From Catenovulum sediminis (GTDB taxonomy: Bacteria > Pseudomonadota > Gammaproteobacteria > Enterobacterales > Alteromonadaceae): a stretch of 64,000 nt of DNA. The DNA lies in assembly GCF_007289895.1 (NCBI RefSeq), contig NZ_CP041661.1, positions 310,001-374,000 on the forward strand, read 5' to 3'. Below, piece after piece: positions 18,605 to 28,708 of this stretch. Position 1 is the stretch's first letter. Each line of letters starts with the position of its first letter. A program made the position numbers and the translations under genes. Below the pieces are notes generated by a model. The model was not told the origin of the DNA and did no database searches. It saw only the letters and a program-made list of their open reading frames with translations.

Positions 18605-19070
18605 ACTTTTTAATCGAATAGACAACGTGGAAAAAATTATTTGTGGCTTATTTTTAGTCGCGATTGTTTTATTAGTGTTTCTAGCGGCGTTGATGCGCTC
18701 TTTTTCTTTACCGATTATTTGGTCGGTTGATGTGGCGCAACTGCTATTTGCTTGGTTAAGTATGATTGGTGCCAACTTAGCACTTAGACATTCAAATCAT
18801 GCAACGGTCGATATTGTTTTCAAGCGGTTTTCGCCCAGTTTGCAACACGTCCTTCGACTCCTATTTAACGTTATTGCATTAGTGATATTAATCACCTTGT
18901 TTATTTTTGGTATTGAGCTGTCTTTATTAAACCCAGACAGAACGTTGGGCAGCACAGAGATCCCCTACGCATGGGTAACAACAGCGATTCCAGTTGGCGC
19001 CCTGCTAATGACGATTACGATCGTTAGGCAAAGCAGTCAGTTAGTTAAGCAAGGTAGTGGAGATTTATAG
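18597..19070 (+). CDS. TRAP transporter small membrane subunit (DctQ family)
   Basis: The 157-residue small subunit of the TRAP transporter, with four predicted helices: ICGLFLVAIVLLVFLAALM, WSVDVAQLLFAWLSMIGANL, LLFNVIALVILITLFIFGIE and VTTAIPVGALLMTITIV. The conserved segment between helices 1 and 2 (LPIIWSVDVAQLLFAWL) and the following RHSNHATVDIV are typical of DctQ. It overlaps DctP (ATGA-type junction at 18597-18604) and its TAG stop overlaps the GTG start of DctM, so all three subunits are translationally coupled. Confidence 0.92.
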   Translation: MNKLFNRIDNVEKIICGLFLVAIVLLVFLAALMRSFSLPIIWSVDVAQLLFAWLSMIGANLALRHSNHATVDIVFKRFSPSLQHVLRLLFNVIALVILITLFIFGIELSLLNPDRTLGSTEIPYAWVTTAIPVGALLMTITIVRQSSQLVKQGSGDL

Positions 19071-20350
19071 TGTTGTATTTAATTCTTTTTTTAGCCCTGT
19101 TACTGATTGGTATGCCGCTAGCTTTTAGTTTGTTAGCCGTGGGTTTATCTTATTTTGCGCTGGCCGAACATATTCCTGTTGTAGTGGCCGTGCAGCGTAT
19201 GGTGGCGTCAAGTCAAAGCTTTCCATTATTAGCCGTGCCTTTCTTTATATTAGCTGGGCACATCATGAATATTTCTGGCATCACACATAGACTTATTCAA
19301 TTTGCAAATTTGCTCGTTGCTTGGATTGCTGGCGGCTTAGCACATGTAACTATCGTATTAAGCGCACTGATGGGCGGCGTGTCCGGTTCTGCAATCGCTG
19401 ATGCCGCGATGCAGGCACGTATTTTGGGCAAACCGATGGAAGAATCGGGTCTCCCTAAAGGCTTCAGTGCGGCCGCAATCTGCGTAAGTGCATTAATTAC
19501 CGCATGTATACCGCCGAGTATCGGTTTGATTTTGTATGGCTACGTTGGCAATGTTTCAATCGGAAAGTTGTTTTTAGCCGGTATTGTACCGGGTGTATTG
19601 CTAATGTTTACTTTGATGTTGGTGGCTTACCTAACCGCCAAATTTAAATTTAAACAAAGTCAACAAAGCCTCGCTAAATTACCAAAATTGGCAGAAGTAT
19701 TCAGCTCTGCTAAAGACTGTATTTGGGCATTGCTTTTTCCGGTTATTTTAATAGTCACAATACGCTTTGGTATTTTTACCCCTTCGGAGGCCGGCGCATT
19801 TGCTGTGGTATATGCCTGTGTTATTGGTCGTTTTGTCTACAAAGAATTAAGCTTTAAATCTTTAATGACTTCAGTTTATGAGAGTGTTGATGATATTGGC
19901 ATGGTAATGCTGATCATTCTGTCTTCAGGGGTGATTGGCTATCTAATCGCTTATGAGCAATTGCCGGTCAGTATGGCGCAAGGTATTCAGGATATCAGCC
20001 AAAACCCAGCAATTGTTTTATTAATATGCTTGGTCTTTTTACTTTTTGTCGGCATGTTGATGGAAGGTACAGTGACAGTGTTATTGCTGACACCCATTTT
20101 AGTTCCCGTTATTCAGTCGGTTGGAATTGATCCGGTTCATTTTGGCGTATTGATGATGATAGTTGTCACGTTTGGCGGAACCACGCCTCCTGTTGGAGTA
20201 GCTATGTATACTGTGTGCAACATCATGAAATGCCCGCTTGAAACCTTCTTAAAAGATGCAGCACCGTTTTATTTGGCTGTCATTGTTTTAGTTGTCTTAC
20301 TAGCAATGTTCCCATCGCTGGTTATGTTTTTACCTGATACCTTATTTTAG
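19070..20350 (+). CDS. TRAP transporter large membrane subunit (DctM family)
   Basis: The 426-residue sodium-driven permease subunit of the TRAP transporter, with about 12 membrane segments. Motifs of DctM: LLAVPFFILAGHIMNISGI, GGVSGSAIADAAMQ, ITACIPPSIGLILYGY, FTPSEAGAFAVVYA, LLLTPILVPVIQSVGIDPVHFGVL (read in two parts) and TPPVGVAMYTVCNI. The GTG start overlaps the DctQ stop. Eighteen bases separate its stop from the mannonate dehydratase start, so transporter and enzyme are one operon. Confidence 0.94.
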   Translation: MLYLILFLALLLIGMPLAFSLLAVGLSYFALAEHIPVVVAVQRMVASSQSFPLLAVPFFILAGHIMNISGITHRLIQFANLLVAWIAGGLAHVTIVLSALMGGVSGSAIADAAMQARILGKPMEESGLPKGFSAAAICVSALITACIPPSIGLILYGYVGNVSIGKLFLAGIVPGVLLMFTLMLVAYLTAKFKFKQSQQSLAKLPKLAEVFSSAKDCIWALLFPVILIVTIRFGIFTPSEAGAFAVVYACVIGRFVYKELSFKSLMTSVYESVDDIGMVMLIILSSGVIGYLIAYEQLPVSMAQGIQDISQNPAIVLLICLVFLLFVGMLMEGTVTVLLLTPILVPVIQSVGIDPVHFGVLMMIVVTFGGTTPPVGVAMYTVCNIMKCPLETFLKDAAPFYLAVIVLVVLLAMFPSLVMFLPDTLF

Positions 20351-20368
20351 TCGTTTGGAGAGTTTATT

Positions 20369-21577
20369 ATGAAAATCACCGAAGCACGCGTGATTGTTTG
20401 TTCACCTGGACGTAACTTTGTCACACTAAAAATTGTCACCGATCAAGGCGTATACGGAATCGGCGATGCAACGCTTAATGGGCGTGAAAAGTCAGTTGTT
20501 AGCTTTTTAGAAGACTATGTTATTCCTGCATTAATTGGCAAAGATCCGCAACGCATAGAAGATATATGGCAGTATTTATACCGAGGTGTTTATTGGCGCA
20601 GAGGCCCGATCGGTATGACCGCTATCGCGGCCGTTGACATGGCCTTGTGGGACATTAAAGCCAAAATGGCTAATATGCCATTATATCAACTGTTGGGTGG
20701 GCGTAGCCGAGATAAAATAATGGTTTATACGCATGCTAATGGTTTAGAGATATCAGACACGGTAGAAGCTGTTGGTAAAGCGATTGAGCAAGGTTATAAA
20801 GCGGTACGAGTTCAATCGGGCATTCCGGGTGTTGCCAGCACTTATGGTGTAGCAAAAAAAGGCGAAAAATATGAACCCGCGGATTCAGATTTACCCAAAG
20901 AAACCGTTTGGTCGACTGAAAAGTATTTAAACTTTGTGCCAAAGTTATTTGAAGCAATTCGAAACCAATATGGTGATGACGTTCATTTATTACATGATGT
21001 ACATCATAGGTTAACCCCAATTGAAGCAGCTCGATTAGGCAAATCGTTAGAGCCTTATAACCTTTTCTGGATGGAAGATGCAGTAGCAGCTGAAAACCAA
21101 GAAGGCTTTAAACTGGTTCGCCAACATACAACGACTCCAATTGCGGTGGGTGAGGTATTCAACTCAATTCACGATTGCCGAGAACTCATTCAAAATCAAT
21201 TAATTGACTATATTCGCGCTACACTAGTCCATGCTGGCGGTATTACTCAAGTTCGCAGGATAGCAGATTTAGCCAGCCTGTATCATGTTAGAACCGGTTT
21301 CCATGGTGCGACGGATTTATCACCGATCACCATGGGGGCAGCTTTACATTTTGACTACTGGGTTCCGAATTTTGGTATTCAAGAGCATATGCCGCATTCA
21401 GAGTTAATGGAATCAGTCTTTACGCGTTCATATGAATTTAAAGATGGCTTTTTTACACCTGGTGAAACCATAGGTCATGGTGTCGATATAGATGAAGCCG
21501 AAGCTAAAAAGCATCCATATAAACGTGCTTGTTTGCCCGTTAACCGGCTTGAAGACGGCACACTTTGGAACTGGTAG
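20369..21577 (+). CDS. manD: D-mannonate dehydratase, enolase superfamily (ManD/RspA type)
   Basis: Dehydrates D-mannonate to KDG, replacing the unrelated UxuA. The 402 residues align with characterised ManD proteins even in numbering: metal ligands Asp210 (LLHDVHH), Glu236 (WMEDAV) and Glu262 (AVGEVF), and catalytic Arg147 (AVRVQSG), Tyr159 (STYGV) and His212. Other family marks are [40 protein letters not shown] and the end [17 protein letters not shown] ribosome site. Some members of this subgroup have low activity or act on D-gluconate; the complete catalytic set and the uxaC/TRAP neighbours support mannonate here. Last gene of the uronate operon. Confidence 0.95.
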   Translation: MKITEARVIVCSPGRNFVTLKIVTDQGVYGIGDATLNGREKSVVSFLEDYVIPALIGKDPQRIEDIWQYLYRGVYWRRGPIGMTAIAAVDMALWDIKAKMANMPLYQLLGGRSRDKIMVYTHANGLEISDTVEAVGKAIEQGYKAVRVQSGIPGVASTYGVAKKGEKYEPADSDLPKETVWSTEKYLNFVPKLFEAIRNQYGDDVHLLHDVHHRLTPIEAARLGKSLEPYNLFWMEDAVAAENQEGFKLVRQHTTTPIAVGEVFNSIHDCRELIQNQLIDYIRATLVHAGGITQVRRIADLASLYHVRTGFHGATDLSPITMGAALHFDYWVPNFGIQEHMPHSELMESVFTRSYEFKDGFFTPGETIGHGVDIDEAEAKKHPYKRACLPVNRLEDGTLWNW

Positions 21578-21606
21578 ACACTGAATCAAACCGTATCCCA
21601 AATAAT

Positions 21607-21632
21607 GCGACTCGCTAGGCTCTATGAGTCGC
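21607..21632 (+). terminator. Hairpin after manD, probable terminator
   Basis: GCGACTC (21607-21613) pairs with GAGTCGC (21626-21632), followed by TTGTTTAAATAAA. The T-run is weak but position, 29 bases after the manD stop, fits the end of the uronate operon. Confidence 0.55.
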
Positions 21633-21981
21633 TTGTTTAAATAAAGTGGGTCAAGCATAGGGGCAAGCATGGCTCCACGCTTTACCACTGCACACATAAA
21701 ATCTTGTGTACCCCCGAGATCTTGTCTACCACCACGTAGTACCACTCTCTTTTTCTGGATAATTCGAATCTTGTAATCTGTCTCATCTCAAAATTATCCA
21801 TTTCACCCCATGTAAGTTTAAATATAAAGATTACGTTTTATATCATTTATAAAACAAACCATTCTCCCAAACCCCTTTTATGCTCAGTACTTTCCGACCG
21901 ACTTTCGGCCAGAGTAATCAATTAATAGATTAAAATTGTTACAAAAGGTGTAAATAATTTGTTGATATTTATACCTGATTG

Positions 21982-21994
21982 ATGTAATTTACAT
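21982..21994 (+). promoter_or_regulatory. Palindrome ATGTAA-T-TTACAT, candidate operator
   Basis: A perfect 6+1+6 inverted repeat 42 bases before the ATG of the TonB receptor gene, in the expected core promoter area. Such symmetric AT-rich sites are typical of LacI or GntR-type regulators. No regulator gene is adjacent. Confidence 0.4.
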
Positions 21995-22036
21995 TTGATT
22001 GCTTAGTTTTGCATTTAAAATACACCGGAGAGCAAC

Positions 22037-25000
22037 ATGCAAATGAAAACAAAACTGGCTCCAACCAGCATCGCAGTGTTAACCGCACTCACTGTCAATT
22101 ACGGTTGGGCGGCAGAAGAAAATAACGAAAAAACAAAAGCCGAAGAAGTCGAAACCATAGAAGTCACAGGTTATCGCGGTAGTGTATTAAAATCGATTAA
22201 CGAAAAACGCAATGCAGGCACAATAGTTGATTCTATATTTGCCGAAGACATTGGTAAAAACACAGACCAAAATATCGCAGATGCGTTATCCCGAGTTACA
22301 GGGGTTAGCGTACAAACCGAAGATGGTGAAGGTACGGTCATCTCTGTCCGTGGGGCAGCACCTGATTTAAATAACATTTCACTAAATGGCATTACACTGA
22401 CCAGTGGTGGAGAAAACCAAGCTGTTGATTTAAGTGTTTTTTCCTCAGATATTTTATCATCAATTAACGTTTATAAAACTTCTAGCGCAGATCATGATGA
22501 AGGATCGCTAGGCGCAAACGTGGTATTAAACACAGTCAAACCACTCAATGTTGCCAACGAACGTTTAACCGCTGAACTTCAAGGACGATACAACCAATTT
22601 GCAGACGAAACAGATTACAAAGTTTCGGCCTCTATGATAAAAAAATTCTTTGATGATAGATTTGGTGTCGCTCTAACCGTAAGTGATGAAACAGATACCA
22701 TCAGAAAGGACCAGATTGGAGGTGACTGGCAAACGGCATATCAAGCAGTCGATGTGCGAGCCAACGGTGCGCGAGACCTAGAAGGAAATCTAATCACCGA
22801 AGATACAAGAGCGTTAATGCGTAAAACAATGGCTTATGAACTGCATCAGAATGTGCGGGAAAGACAAACGATAAATGCCGGCTTTCAGTTTCTAGCCACT
22901 GAAGATACCGACATTCAGTTGGATTTAGCATTCACGAAACAAAAAGTACTCCAAGATAACCATACCATTTCAGTCCGAGCACCAAACCCATCTTCTGCAG
23001 AATTTGATAATTTTGCAGAAGATCCGCAACAAGACTGGTGGGTCGTTAATACTGAATCGCATACCCTCGTAAAATATTTAAACCGTCACGGAACAGGCGC
23101 ATACGGGCGCAACCAAGGTGGAAATGAGACTGACACTAAAACTGCAACACTTAAATTTGAACATTTCTTTACAGATAACTTTAAAGCCAATCTGACGGCA
23201 GGTTATTCTCGTTCAGATTACGAAAGTTTGCCAAATTCAAACGTTAACACGGCTAACTGGGGCACATTACCACGCCAAGTTTTAAACAATACGCCATTAG
23301 ACACTCTCGAACCTGTAGGTTACGACTGCACCGGTGGAGAAAAATGCCAGTTTGTTGTTGCAACCGAAGACTACATTTATGTTCCGGGCGGCATAAATGA
23401 CAACGAATCAAACATTGCATCCGGCGGTTTTAACCCACTCGATCCTTATGCATCTCACGTTGGCTACGTGGCGCGTTCAGACGATCGCACAACAGATGTC
23501 AACAAGAGCGTATATCTTGATTTTGACTGGACAGTAGATATGGCAGGCATCACCAAAATTGAATTTGGTGCAAAAATATCGCAACGAGATAAAGATGTAT
23601 ATAGAGGCTATCAACAGTTTCAAGGCAGTCCTGAAACCGTATTTGATGCAGAAGGTAAACCAATTAACGGGCAAACCACATCTGACATTTTTGTGGTCGA
23701 TATATTAGATCAGGGATCGTTACCCGTAGATGATTTTATGTCTGATTTAGTAGGTAGTCGTGACGAATACAATGATGATTTTCTAGCAGGTTGGGGGTTG
23801 ATCAACGCCGACAAAGCATTTGAAGAAATATTCGGCTTGAGTGACTTTTCAATCTCAAACGATGAAAGTGCCAGCCGTAGAATGATTCAAGATAATCATT
23901 CACTATACGGTAAATTAAACTTCAGTTACCTAGATGACCGCCTAACAGGTGACATCGGCCTACGGTACGTACACACAGAAGTTGAGTCGCCCAAAGGCTC
24001 ATCAACCGCCAAGTTTTTTGATGGTGATCGAATTTTTGCCGGTCATGAATTAATCGCAAATGGATTGTTTGATGATACAAACGACGCTTGTCCGCCAAAT
24101 CAAAACGGAAATAGATTAATTCGCATTGACGGTACTTACGTACTCTCAGAAGGTGAGATATTTATCGAAGACCCAAATGCGGGAGGTCAAGGAGACGGTG
24201 TTAAAGAAGGGGCAGGAACACCAATCGATAACTATTATCCTTGTTATGATACTAATTTAGCCATAATCACCAATGGTGAGGATAACACAATAACGCAATA
24301 TCTAAGTCCAGAGGAAGCCCTTGCTAAAGGATGGAATGGTAGAAGTTGGTGGCAAAACTACAGACATACAGATACCTCAACACAACGTCGCTTCGACGAT
24401 GGTAGAGAGCAACGGTATTATCAAAGCCAAGGTTATTCAGAAAACGATATGTGGTTACCAAGCCTAAACCTGAACTATTTGGTGAGCAACGAAGTCATTG
24501 CACGTTTTGCCGTTTCAAAAACAATGGCGCGACCAAGATTCGACGACTTGCGCCCAAACTGGCAATACAACGAGGATGTGTGGGGCGAGTTTAGTCGGTT
24601 GTCTGCACCTAATCCCAACCTAGAGCCATTGAAATCAACTAACTTAGATCTATCGTTAGAATGGTATTTTGACAAAACTGGCCAGATTTCATTGGCCGCA
24701 TTTAATAAAGATATGACAGATTTCCCTGAAGAAGTCGAAAGTCGTTTTTATATCAGAGATTTACGCCGAGACTATGACGTTGAGCAAGTCGACTTGGAAG
24801 ATCTACTCATTTCAAAGAGTGTTGATCTACTACCCGGCCAGGATTACCAAATGCGCGATGGGTTAACTGTACAATGTATGCCAGATCGAATCGTACAAGA
24901 TAAACTGCAAGACAGTTTCAATTTAGGGTGCGAAGATGTCAGAGTCTCAGCTTTGCGCAATGGTAAAAGCGCATATACTCGAGGGATCGAATTTACCTAT

Positions 25001-25546
25001 AGACAAACTTATGATTTCCTTCCTGGTGCATTATCCGGTGTTGGAACCAATGTTAACTATACATTCCAAGATTCAGAATCCGAAGCCGAGTCTTTTGAAT
25101 TGGCGGGCATAGCTACAGGCGTTAAATTACAAGCACTCCCTCAACGATACACGCCAAGACATACGCTAAATACGGCAATATACTGGGAAAAATTTGGCCA
25201 TAGTTTAAAACTAACTCATCGCTTTAACACGATGCAACTTGTCGCTCGCGGAGACGAGGGTGGGGTGTTATGGCAAGACGATCGTGAAACACTTGACTTC
25301 TCAGCCGTCTACAAATTGAACAAGCATGTTTCATTTACCTTTAATGCTCTAAACATAACGGATGACACTGTAAGAACATTTTTCACCAGTTCAGACATGG
25401 ATCTCGGTTTAACTGACGAAAATGGCATTGCAATACCGTTTGATGAAGGTAATCCAATGACAGACAGCAGTGTTGATACCAGCCGCACAGTCGCAGAGTC
25501 CCAGCTTGGCCGACGCTATCGTGTAGGTGTTCGAGTCAATTTCTAA
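22037..25546 (+). CDS. TonB-dependent receptor (large, polysaccharide-type)
   Basis: Outer-membrane receptor of 1169 residues, the large type used for algal oligosaccharides in Alteromonadales. Signal peptide to NYGWAA; then the plug: ETIEVTGYRGSVLKSINEKR, IFAEDIGKNTDQNIADALSR, VTGVSVQTEDGEG, SVRGAAPDLNNISLNGI. The barrel closes with the expected C-terminal Phe in GRRYRVGVRVNF. Two pairs of Cys (YDCTGGEKC, CPPN...YPCYD) lie in probable extracellular loops. GGAG ribosome site before the ATG. It heads a co-directional set: receptor, surface lipoprotein (24 bases on), halogenase-like flavoprotein and GH86 enzyme, so the likely ligand is an agar or porphyran oligosaccharide. Confidence 0.95.
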   Translation: MQMKTKLAPTSIAVLTALTVNYGWAAEENNEKTKAEEVETIEVTGYRGSVLKSINEKRNAGTIVDSIFAEDIGKNTDQNIADALSRVTGVSVQTEDGEGTVISVRGAAPDLNNISLNGITLTSGGENQAVDLSVFSSDILSSINVYKTSSADHDEGSLGANVVLNTVKPLNVANERLTAELQGRYNQFADETDYKVSASMIKKFFDDRFGVALTVSDETDTIRKDQIGGDWQTAYQAVDVRANGARDLEGNLITEDTRALMRKTMAYELHQNVRERQTINAGFQFLATEDTDIQLDLAFTKQKVLQDNHTISVRAPNPSSAEFDNFAEDPQQDWWVVNTESHTLVKYLNRHGTGAYGRNQGGNETDTKTATLKFEHFFTDNFKANLTAGYSRSDYESLPNSNVNTANWGTLPRQVLNNTPLDTLEPVGYDCTGGEKCQFVVATEDYIYVPGGINDNESNIASGGFNPLDPYASHVGYVARSDDRTTDVNKSVYLDFDWTVDMAGITKIEFGAKISQRDKDVYRGYQQFQGSPETVFDAEGKPINGQTTSDIFVVDILDQGSLPVDDFMSDLVGSRDEYNDDFLAGWGLINADKAFEEIFGLSDFSISNDESASRRMIQDNHSLYGKLNFSYLDDRLTGDIGLRYVHTEVESPKGSSTAKFFDGDRIFAGHELIANGLFDDTNDACPPNQNGNRLIRIDGTYVLSEGEIFIEDPNAGGQGDGVKEGAGTPIDNYYPCYDTNLAIITNGEDNTITQYLSPEEALAKGWNGRSWWQNYRHTDTSTQRRFDDGREQRYYQSQGYSENDMWLPSLNLNYLVSNEVIARFAVSKTMARPRFDDLRPNWQYNEDVWGEFSRLSAPNPNLEPLKSTNLDLSLEWYFDKTGQISLAAFNKDMTDFPEEVESRFYIRDLRRDYDVEQVDLEDLLISKSVDLLPGQDYQMRDGLTVQCMPDRIVQDKLQDSFNLGCEDVRVSALRNGKSAYTRGIEFTYRQTYDFLPGALSGVGTNVNYTFQDSESEAESFELAGIATGVKLQALPQRYTPRHTLNTAIYWEKFGHSLKLTHRFNTMQLVARGDEGGVLWQDDRETLDFSAVYKLNKHVSFTFNALNITDDTVRTFFTSSDMDLGLTDENGIAIPFDEGNPMTDSSVDTSRTVAESQLGRRYRVGVRVNF

Positions 25547-25570
25547 GAGCAGAATTATAAGGTGAATATT

Positions 25571-27081
25571 ATGAAACTCGTAAATTTAAAAAATTTGACC
25601 GCATTGCTTGCCGTTACTGCCCTTTCTGCATGCGGCGACAATGAACTTGGCAAACCGGTCGATGATACTAAAATACCAGCCGTAACAGTAGATAATCCAG
25701 TATTGACACTTGAAGTAGGTGAAACGTCAGGTAAAAACAGAATAAGCTTACTGCAGGGTGTAGAAAACAGCTATACACAAAACGATGTGTACGTTGTTAA
25801 ATTCAAACATGAATTCGAGGTGGATGAGGAAGGAATCAAATTAGATTCTGAGCCAGTTCTCCCGTCTGGTGCCATTACTAAACAAGCGGAAGATGTCATT
25901 ATCGACGCATCCGCTTGGTTAGACATACTCGAATTTGAAGAAAGTGTCGAGTATGAATTTAGCTACAAATTGGATAACGGTTCATCAGAGCAAATCGAAC
26001 GGGTATTAATCGTTCGAGTATTGGGTGAAGAAGTAAAAGCTGAACAAATCGATATTCATGCCAATGACAACGCAGAAGTGCCAGTTGGTAGTACAATTCA
26101 GCTGACAACAGTTGTTTCGCCTGCTAATACAACATTCCCTGAACTCACTTGGGTCAGTAGCGATAGCAGTAAAGCCACTGTAGATGATCAGGGGATGATC
26201 ACCGGTGTAGCGCAAGGTAGCGTCACAATATCCGCCACCAGTAAAGACGGTGATGTAACCGCCACTAGAGATCTAATGATCGTCACTGATTCTGACAAAC
26301 CGATCGGCGTTGAGATTTCAAAAGACAACCAACAAATCGACATGTTGACCGTAGAGCAGGGACAAGCTATTCAGCTAACCGCAGACGTTTTGTTTCAAAA
26401 CAAAACAGCACAGTCTGACGATTCAGTAAGCTGGACAAGTTATAACCCTGAGTTTTTCTCAGTGAATGCAAGTGGTTTAGTGCAAGGCTTAAAAGTCTTA
26501 AATAGTGGTACTTTAGACGTACGTACGAATGATCAAGGTTATTCAGACAAAGTCTCGGTTAAAGTGACACCAAGTAAAAACTTATTATTTAACCACAATT
26601 ATAGCTTTGAGTCGGGCGAACTTTCACCTTGGATTAAATATTGGGAAAATATTGAAGGTTCAACTTATGCCCCAGTGAAGCTGCAGCATACAGCGGGCAA
26701 TATGGTTTACATTTAAAATCAGATGGTAGCAAAAACTTAGGGATTACTTTAGGTGTAAGTGAAGCGCCGCAAGTTTTAGGCTCCGGCGATGGTAAAATTT
26801 ATCGTTTAAGCTTTAAACTAAAAGCAAACGCAGGCAATGTGAATGGCTGGTTCCGTGCGGTCGCGCAAGGCTACTGGGCAACGCGTTGGGAGAGTTGGTT
26901 TGGTTATGATGCAGCTTTGGCCGATGCAAACGGTTGGCAAACCATCGTCATAGAAAAACCGTCAAACGATTGGAGCGGTCAATCGTCACCGGGTCGATTT
27001 GATTTTTACCTCAACAAAAATACCAATCAAGATGTGTACATTGATGACCTTCGCTTAGAAGTTATTGAAGACGCACAATAG
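25571..27081 (+). pseudogene. Surface glycan-binding lipoprotein with Ig-like (BIG2) and CBM-like domains, one frameshift
   Basis: Lipoprotein (lipobox LSAC, signal peptide residues 1-~20) starting at the ATG at 25571 with AAGGTG 7 bases upstream. A BIG2 Ig-like repeat is clear at about residues 155-240 (VVSPANTTFPELTWVSSDSS, VDDQGMITGVAQGSVTISAT), followed by a second degenerate one and a C-terminal CBM4/9-like module beginning NYSFESGELSPWIKYWEN. The first frame ends at 26716, but one more A at 26678-26679 makes the module continue (YSGQYGLHLKSDGSKN...DVYIDDLRLEVIEDAQ) to 27081, total 503 residues. The module is closely similar to the last module of the GH86 enzyme downstream. Likely a receptor-partner binding protein. 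Frameshift may be real or an assembly error. Confidence 0.8.
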
Positions 27082-27086
27082 GCTTA

Positions 27087-27117
27087 AAAACCACCTGTTC
27101 AGGCAGGTGGTTTTCTT
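27087..27117 (+). terminator. Intrinsic terminator after the lipoprotein
   Basis: AAAACCACCTG (27087-27097) pairs with CAGGTGGTTTT (27104-27114) over a 6-base loop, followed by a pyrimidine-rich CTTCCTTTCC run. It stands 5 bases after the stop at 27081, so halogenase and GH86 need readthrough or their own promoter. Confidence 0.8.
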
Positions 27118-27150
27118 CCTTTCCTTATAAAATCTGCTGGCGAGCAAACG

Positions 27151-28677
27151 ATGAAAACCAAAATCTTAATCGCAGGCGGTGGAACAGCAGGGTGGGTTAC
27201 TGCAGCTGTTCTTTGCAAAGGATTACCGCAATCACACTATCAAATTGAATTAATAGACTCTGAGGAAATTGCACCAGTGGGCGTTGGCGAAGCCAGCATT
27301 CCGCCGATATTGCAGTGGTTGTCTTATCTTGAAGTCAGTAGCGATGAATTTATCAATCAAACAGCCGGTAGTTACAAATACGGCATTGAATTTTGCGATT
27401 GGGGCGAAATAAATCAACGATATATGCATGCTTTTGGCAGCCTAGGTACACACTACAAACAAACAGAATTTAGCAAACTCTGGCTGGCGTATGCACAAAA
27501 ACTGGGATTAAAAAATCTAATCCCTTTTTCACCTACAGCGGTTGCTGCGTACAAAAACAAGTTTAGCGAGCCGGTAGAGCCGACTCATAAAAATCCAGAA
27601 TTATACTACCCATTATCGCACCTGCATTATGCATTTCATTTTGATGCGGGCAAACTCGCCAATTATTTAAAAACGTATGCGCTCAGGTTGGGCTGCCAAT
27701 GGCATCCAGAAACCATTGAGCATGTGCAAACTCAGGGCAAACAAGTCAAAGCTTTAATTCTGAAATCAGGGCGTCTGGTCAAAGCAGACTATTTTGTTGA
27801 TTGCACAGGACAAAATGGGTTGATCAGTAAACAAGCGCTACAGGGTAAATTTAATGATTGGTCAGATATATTGCCTTGTGATCGCGCTATCGTCCTCTCG
27901 ACCCCAGCAATAAAACCTATTCCGCCATATACAAAATCTATGGCCATGTCAGCTGGCTGGCGCTGGCAGATACCGCTGGCAAATAGAACCGGCAATGGAT
28001 ATGTCTATAGCAGTCAATTTATCAGCGATGGTGATGCCAAAACCGAATTTGCCAAAGCTTTACAGGCATCAGATGAACAAATCGACTTAATGCGCAGCCT
28101 GTCATTTCAAACCGGGTTTCTGTCACAAGCATGGCAAGGCAATTGTATTGCACAAGGTTTAGCGGCCGGATTTGCCGAGCCGTTAGAGTCAACCAGTATC
28201 CATCTGATTTATAAATACGCGATAGAGCTTAAAAACGCCTTTATTTACGGTACAGATATGCAACAAGAAGCCAATCGTTTTAATCGAAAATTTACGCAGG
28301 ATATGCTGGATATTCGAGATTTTTTAATGGCTCATTATATTGTCACACAACGCAGTGACTCTGAATTTTGGCGCACGCGACAAACAGTAAAAATACCGCC
28401 AAGCTTAACGAAAAAACTAAATGAATTTAGCCAGTTGGGTGAAATAACGCTAAAACCGGGCACGCTGTTTAGTTATTACAGCTGGTTTCAGATTTTAATA
28501 GGGCAGGGTTTTCTTGCTAACCAGAACAAACACCCGATACAAATTGATACCCAAGGTTTGCCAGACCTGCAAACCGCCCATCAATTTTTTACCTCAGTTT
28601 ATCAAGCAATTGATATAGAAACCGAATCCCTGCATTCGCACGCATCTTATCTGCGAAAAACCCAATGTAACCATTAA
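27151..28677 (+). CDS. Tryptophan-halogenase-family flavoprotein
   Basis: FAD-dependent protein of the tryptophan 7-halogenase family (PF04820), 508 residues. It shows the N-terminal dinucleotide-binding IAGGGTAGWVTAAVL, the PVGVGEASIPPI block, the second family signature WRWQIPLANRTGNGYVYSSQF (given here as WRWQIPL and GNGYVYSS), and AAGFAEPLESTSIHLIY. Members are very often encoded beside TonB receptors in Alteromonadales and Caulobacterales, where the substrate is unknown. Here it lies between a receptor/lipoprotein pair and a GH86 agarase. Halogenation of free tryptophan is not implied; chemistry on the taken-up ligand is speculative. Confidence 0.88.
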   Translation: MKTKILIAGGGTAGWVTAAVLCKGLPQSHYQIELIDSEEIAPVGVGEASIPPILQWLSYLEVSSDEFINQTAGSYKYGIEFCDWGEINQRYMHAFGSLGTHYKQTEFSKLWLAYAQKLGLKNLIPFSPTAVAAYKNKFSEPVEPTHKNPELYYPLSHLHYAFHFDAGKLANYLKTYALRLGCQWHPETIEHVQTQGKQVKALILKSGRLVKADYFVDCTGQNGLISKQALQGKFNDWSDILPCDRAIVLSTPAIKPIPPYTKSMAMSAGWRWQIPLANRTGNGYVYSSQFISDGDAKTEFAKALQASDEQIDLMRSLSFQTGFLSQAWQGNCIAQGLAAGFAEPLESTSIHLIYKYAIELKNAFIYGTDMQQEANRFNRKFTQDMLDIRDFLMAHYIVTQRSDSEFWRTRQTVKIPPSLTKKLNEFSQLGEITLKPGTLFSYYSWFQILIGQGFLANQNKHPIQIDTQGLPDLQTAHQFFTSVYQAIDIETESLHSHASYLRKTQCNH

Positions 28678-28708
28678 TCATCCAATGAAAAATAAAGGAA
28701 CGCAACGC

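Larger units (their letters stand above)
21578..22036. other. 459-base intergenic region before the second TonB receptor
   Basis: Contains the putative terminator at 21607-21632 and a palindrome at 21982-21994, both listed separately, and the receptor promoter. The minus-strand frame 21428-21745 overlaps manD antisense and is not credited. No other gene seen. Confidence 0.5.

Noticed and set aside
21428-21745. 105-residue minus-strand frame antisense to the end of manD
   Set aside because: Mostly antisense to a strong enzyme gene, no ribosome site or family.
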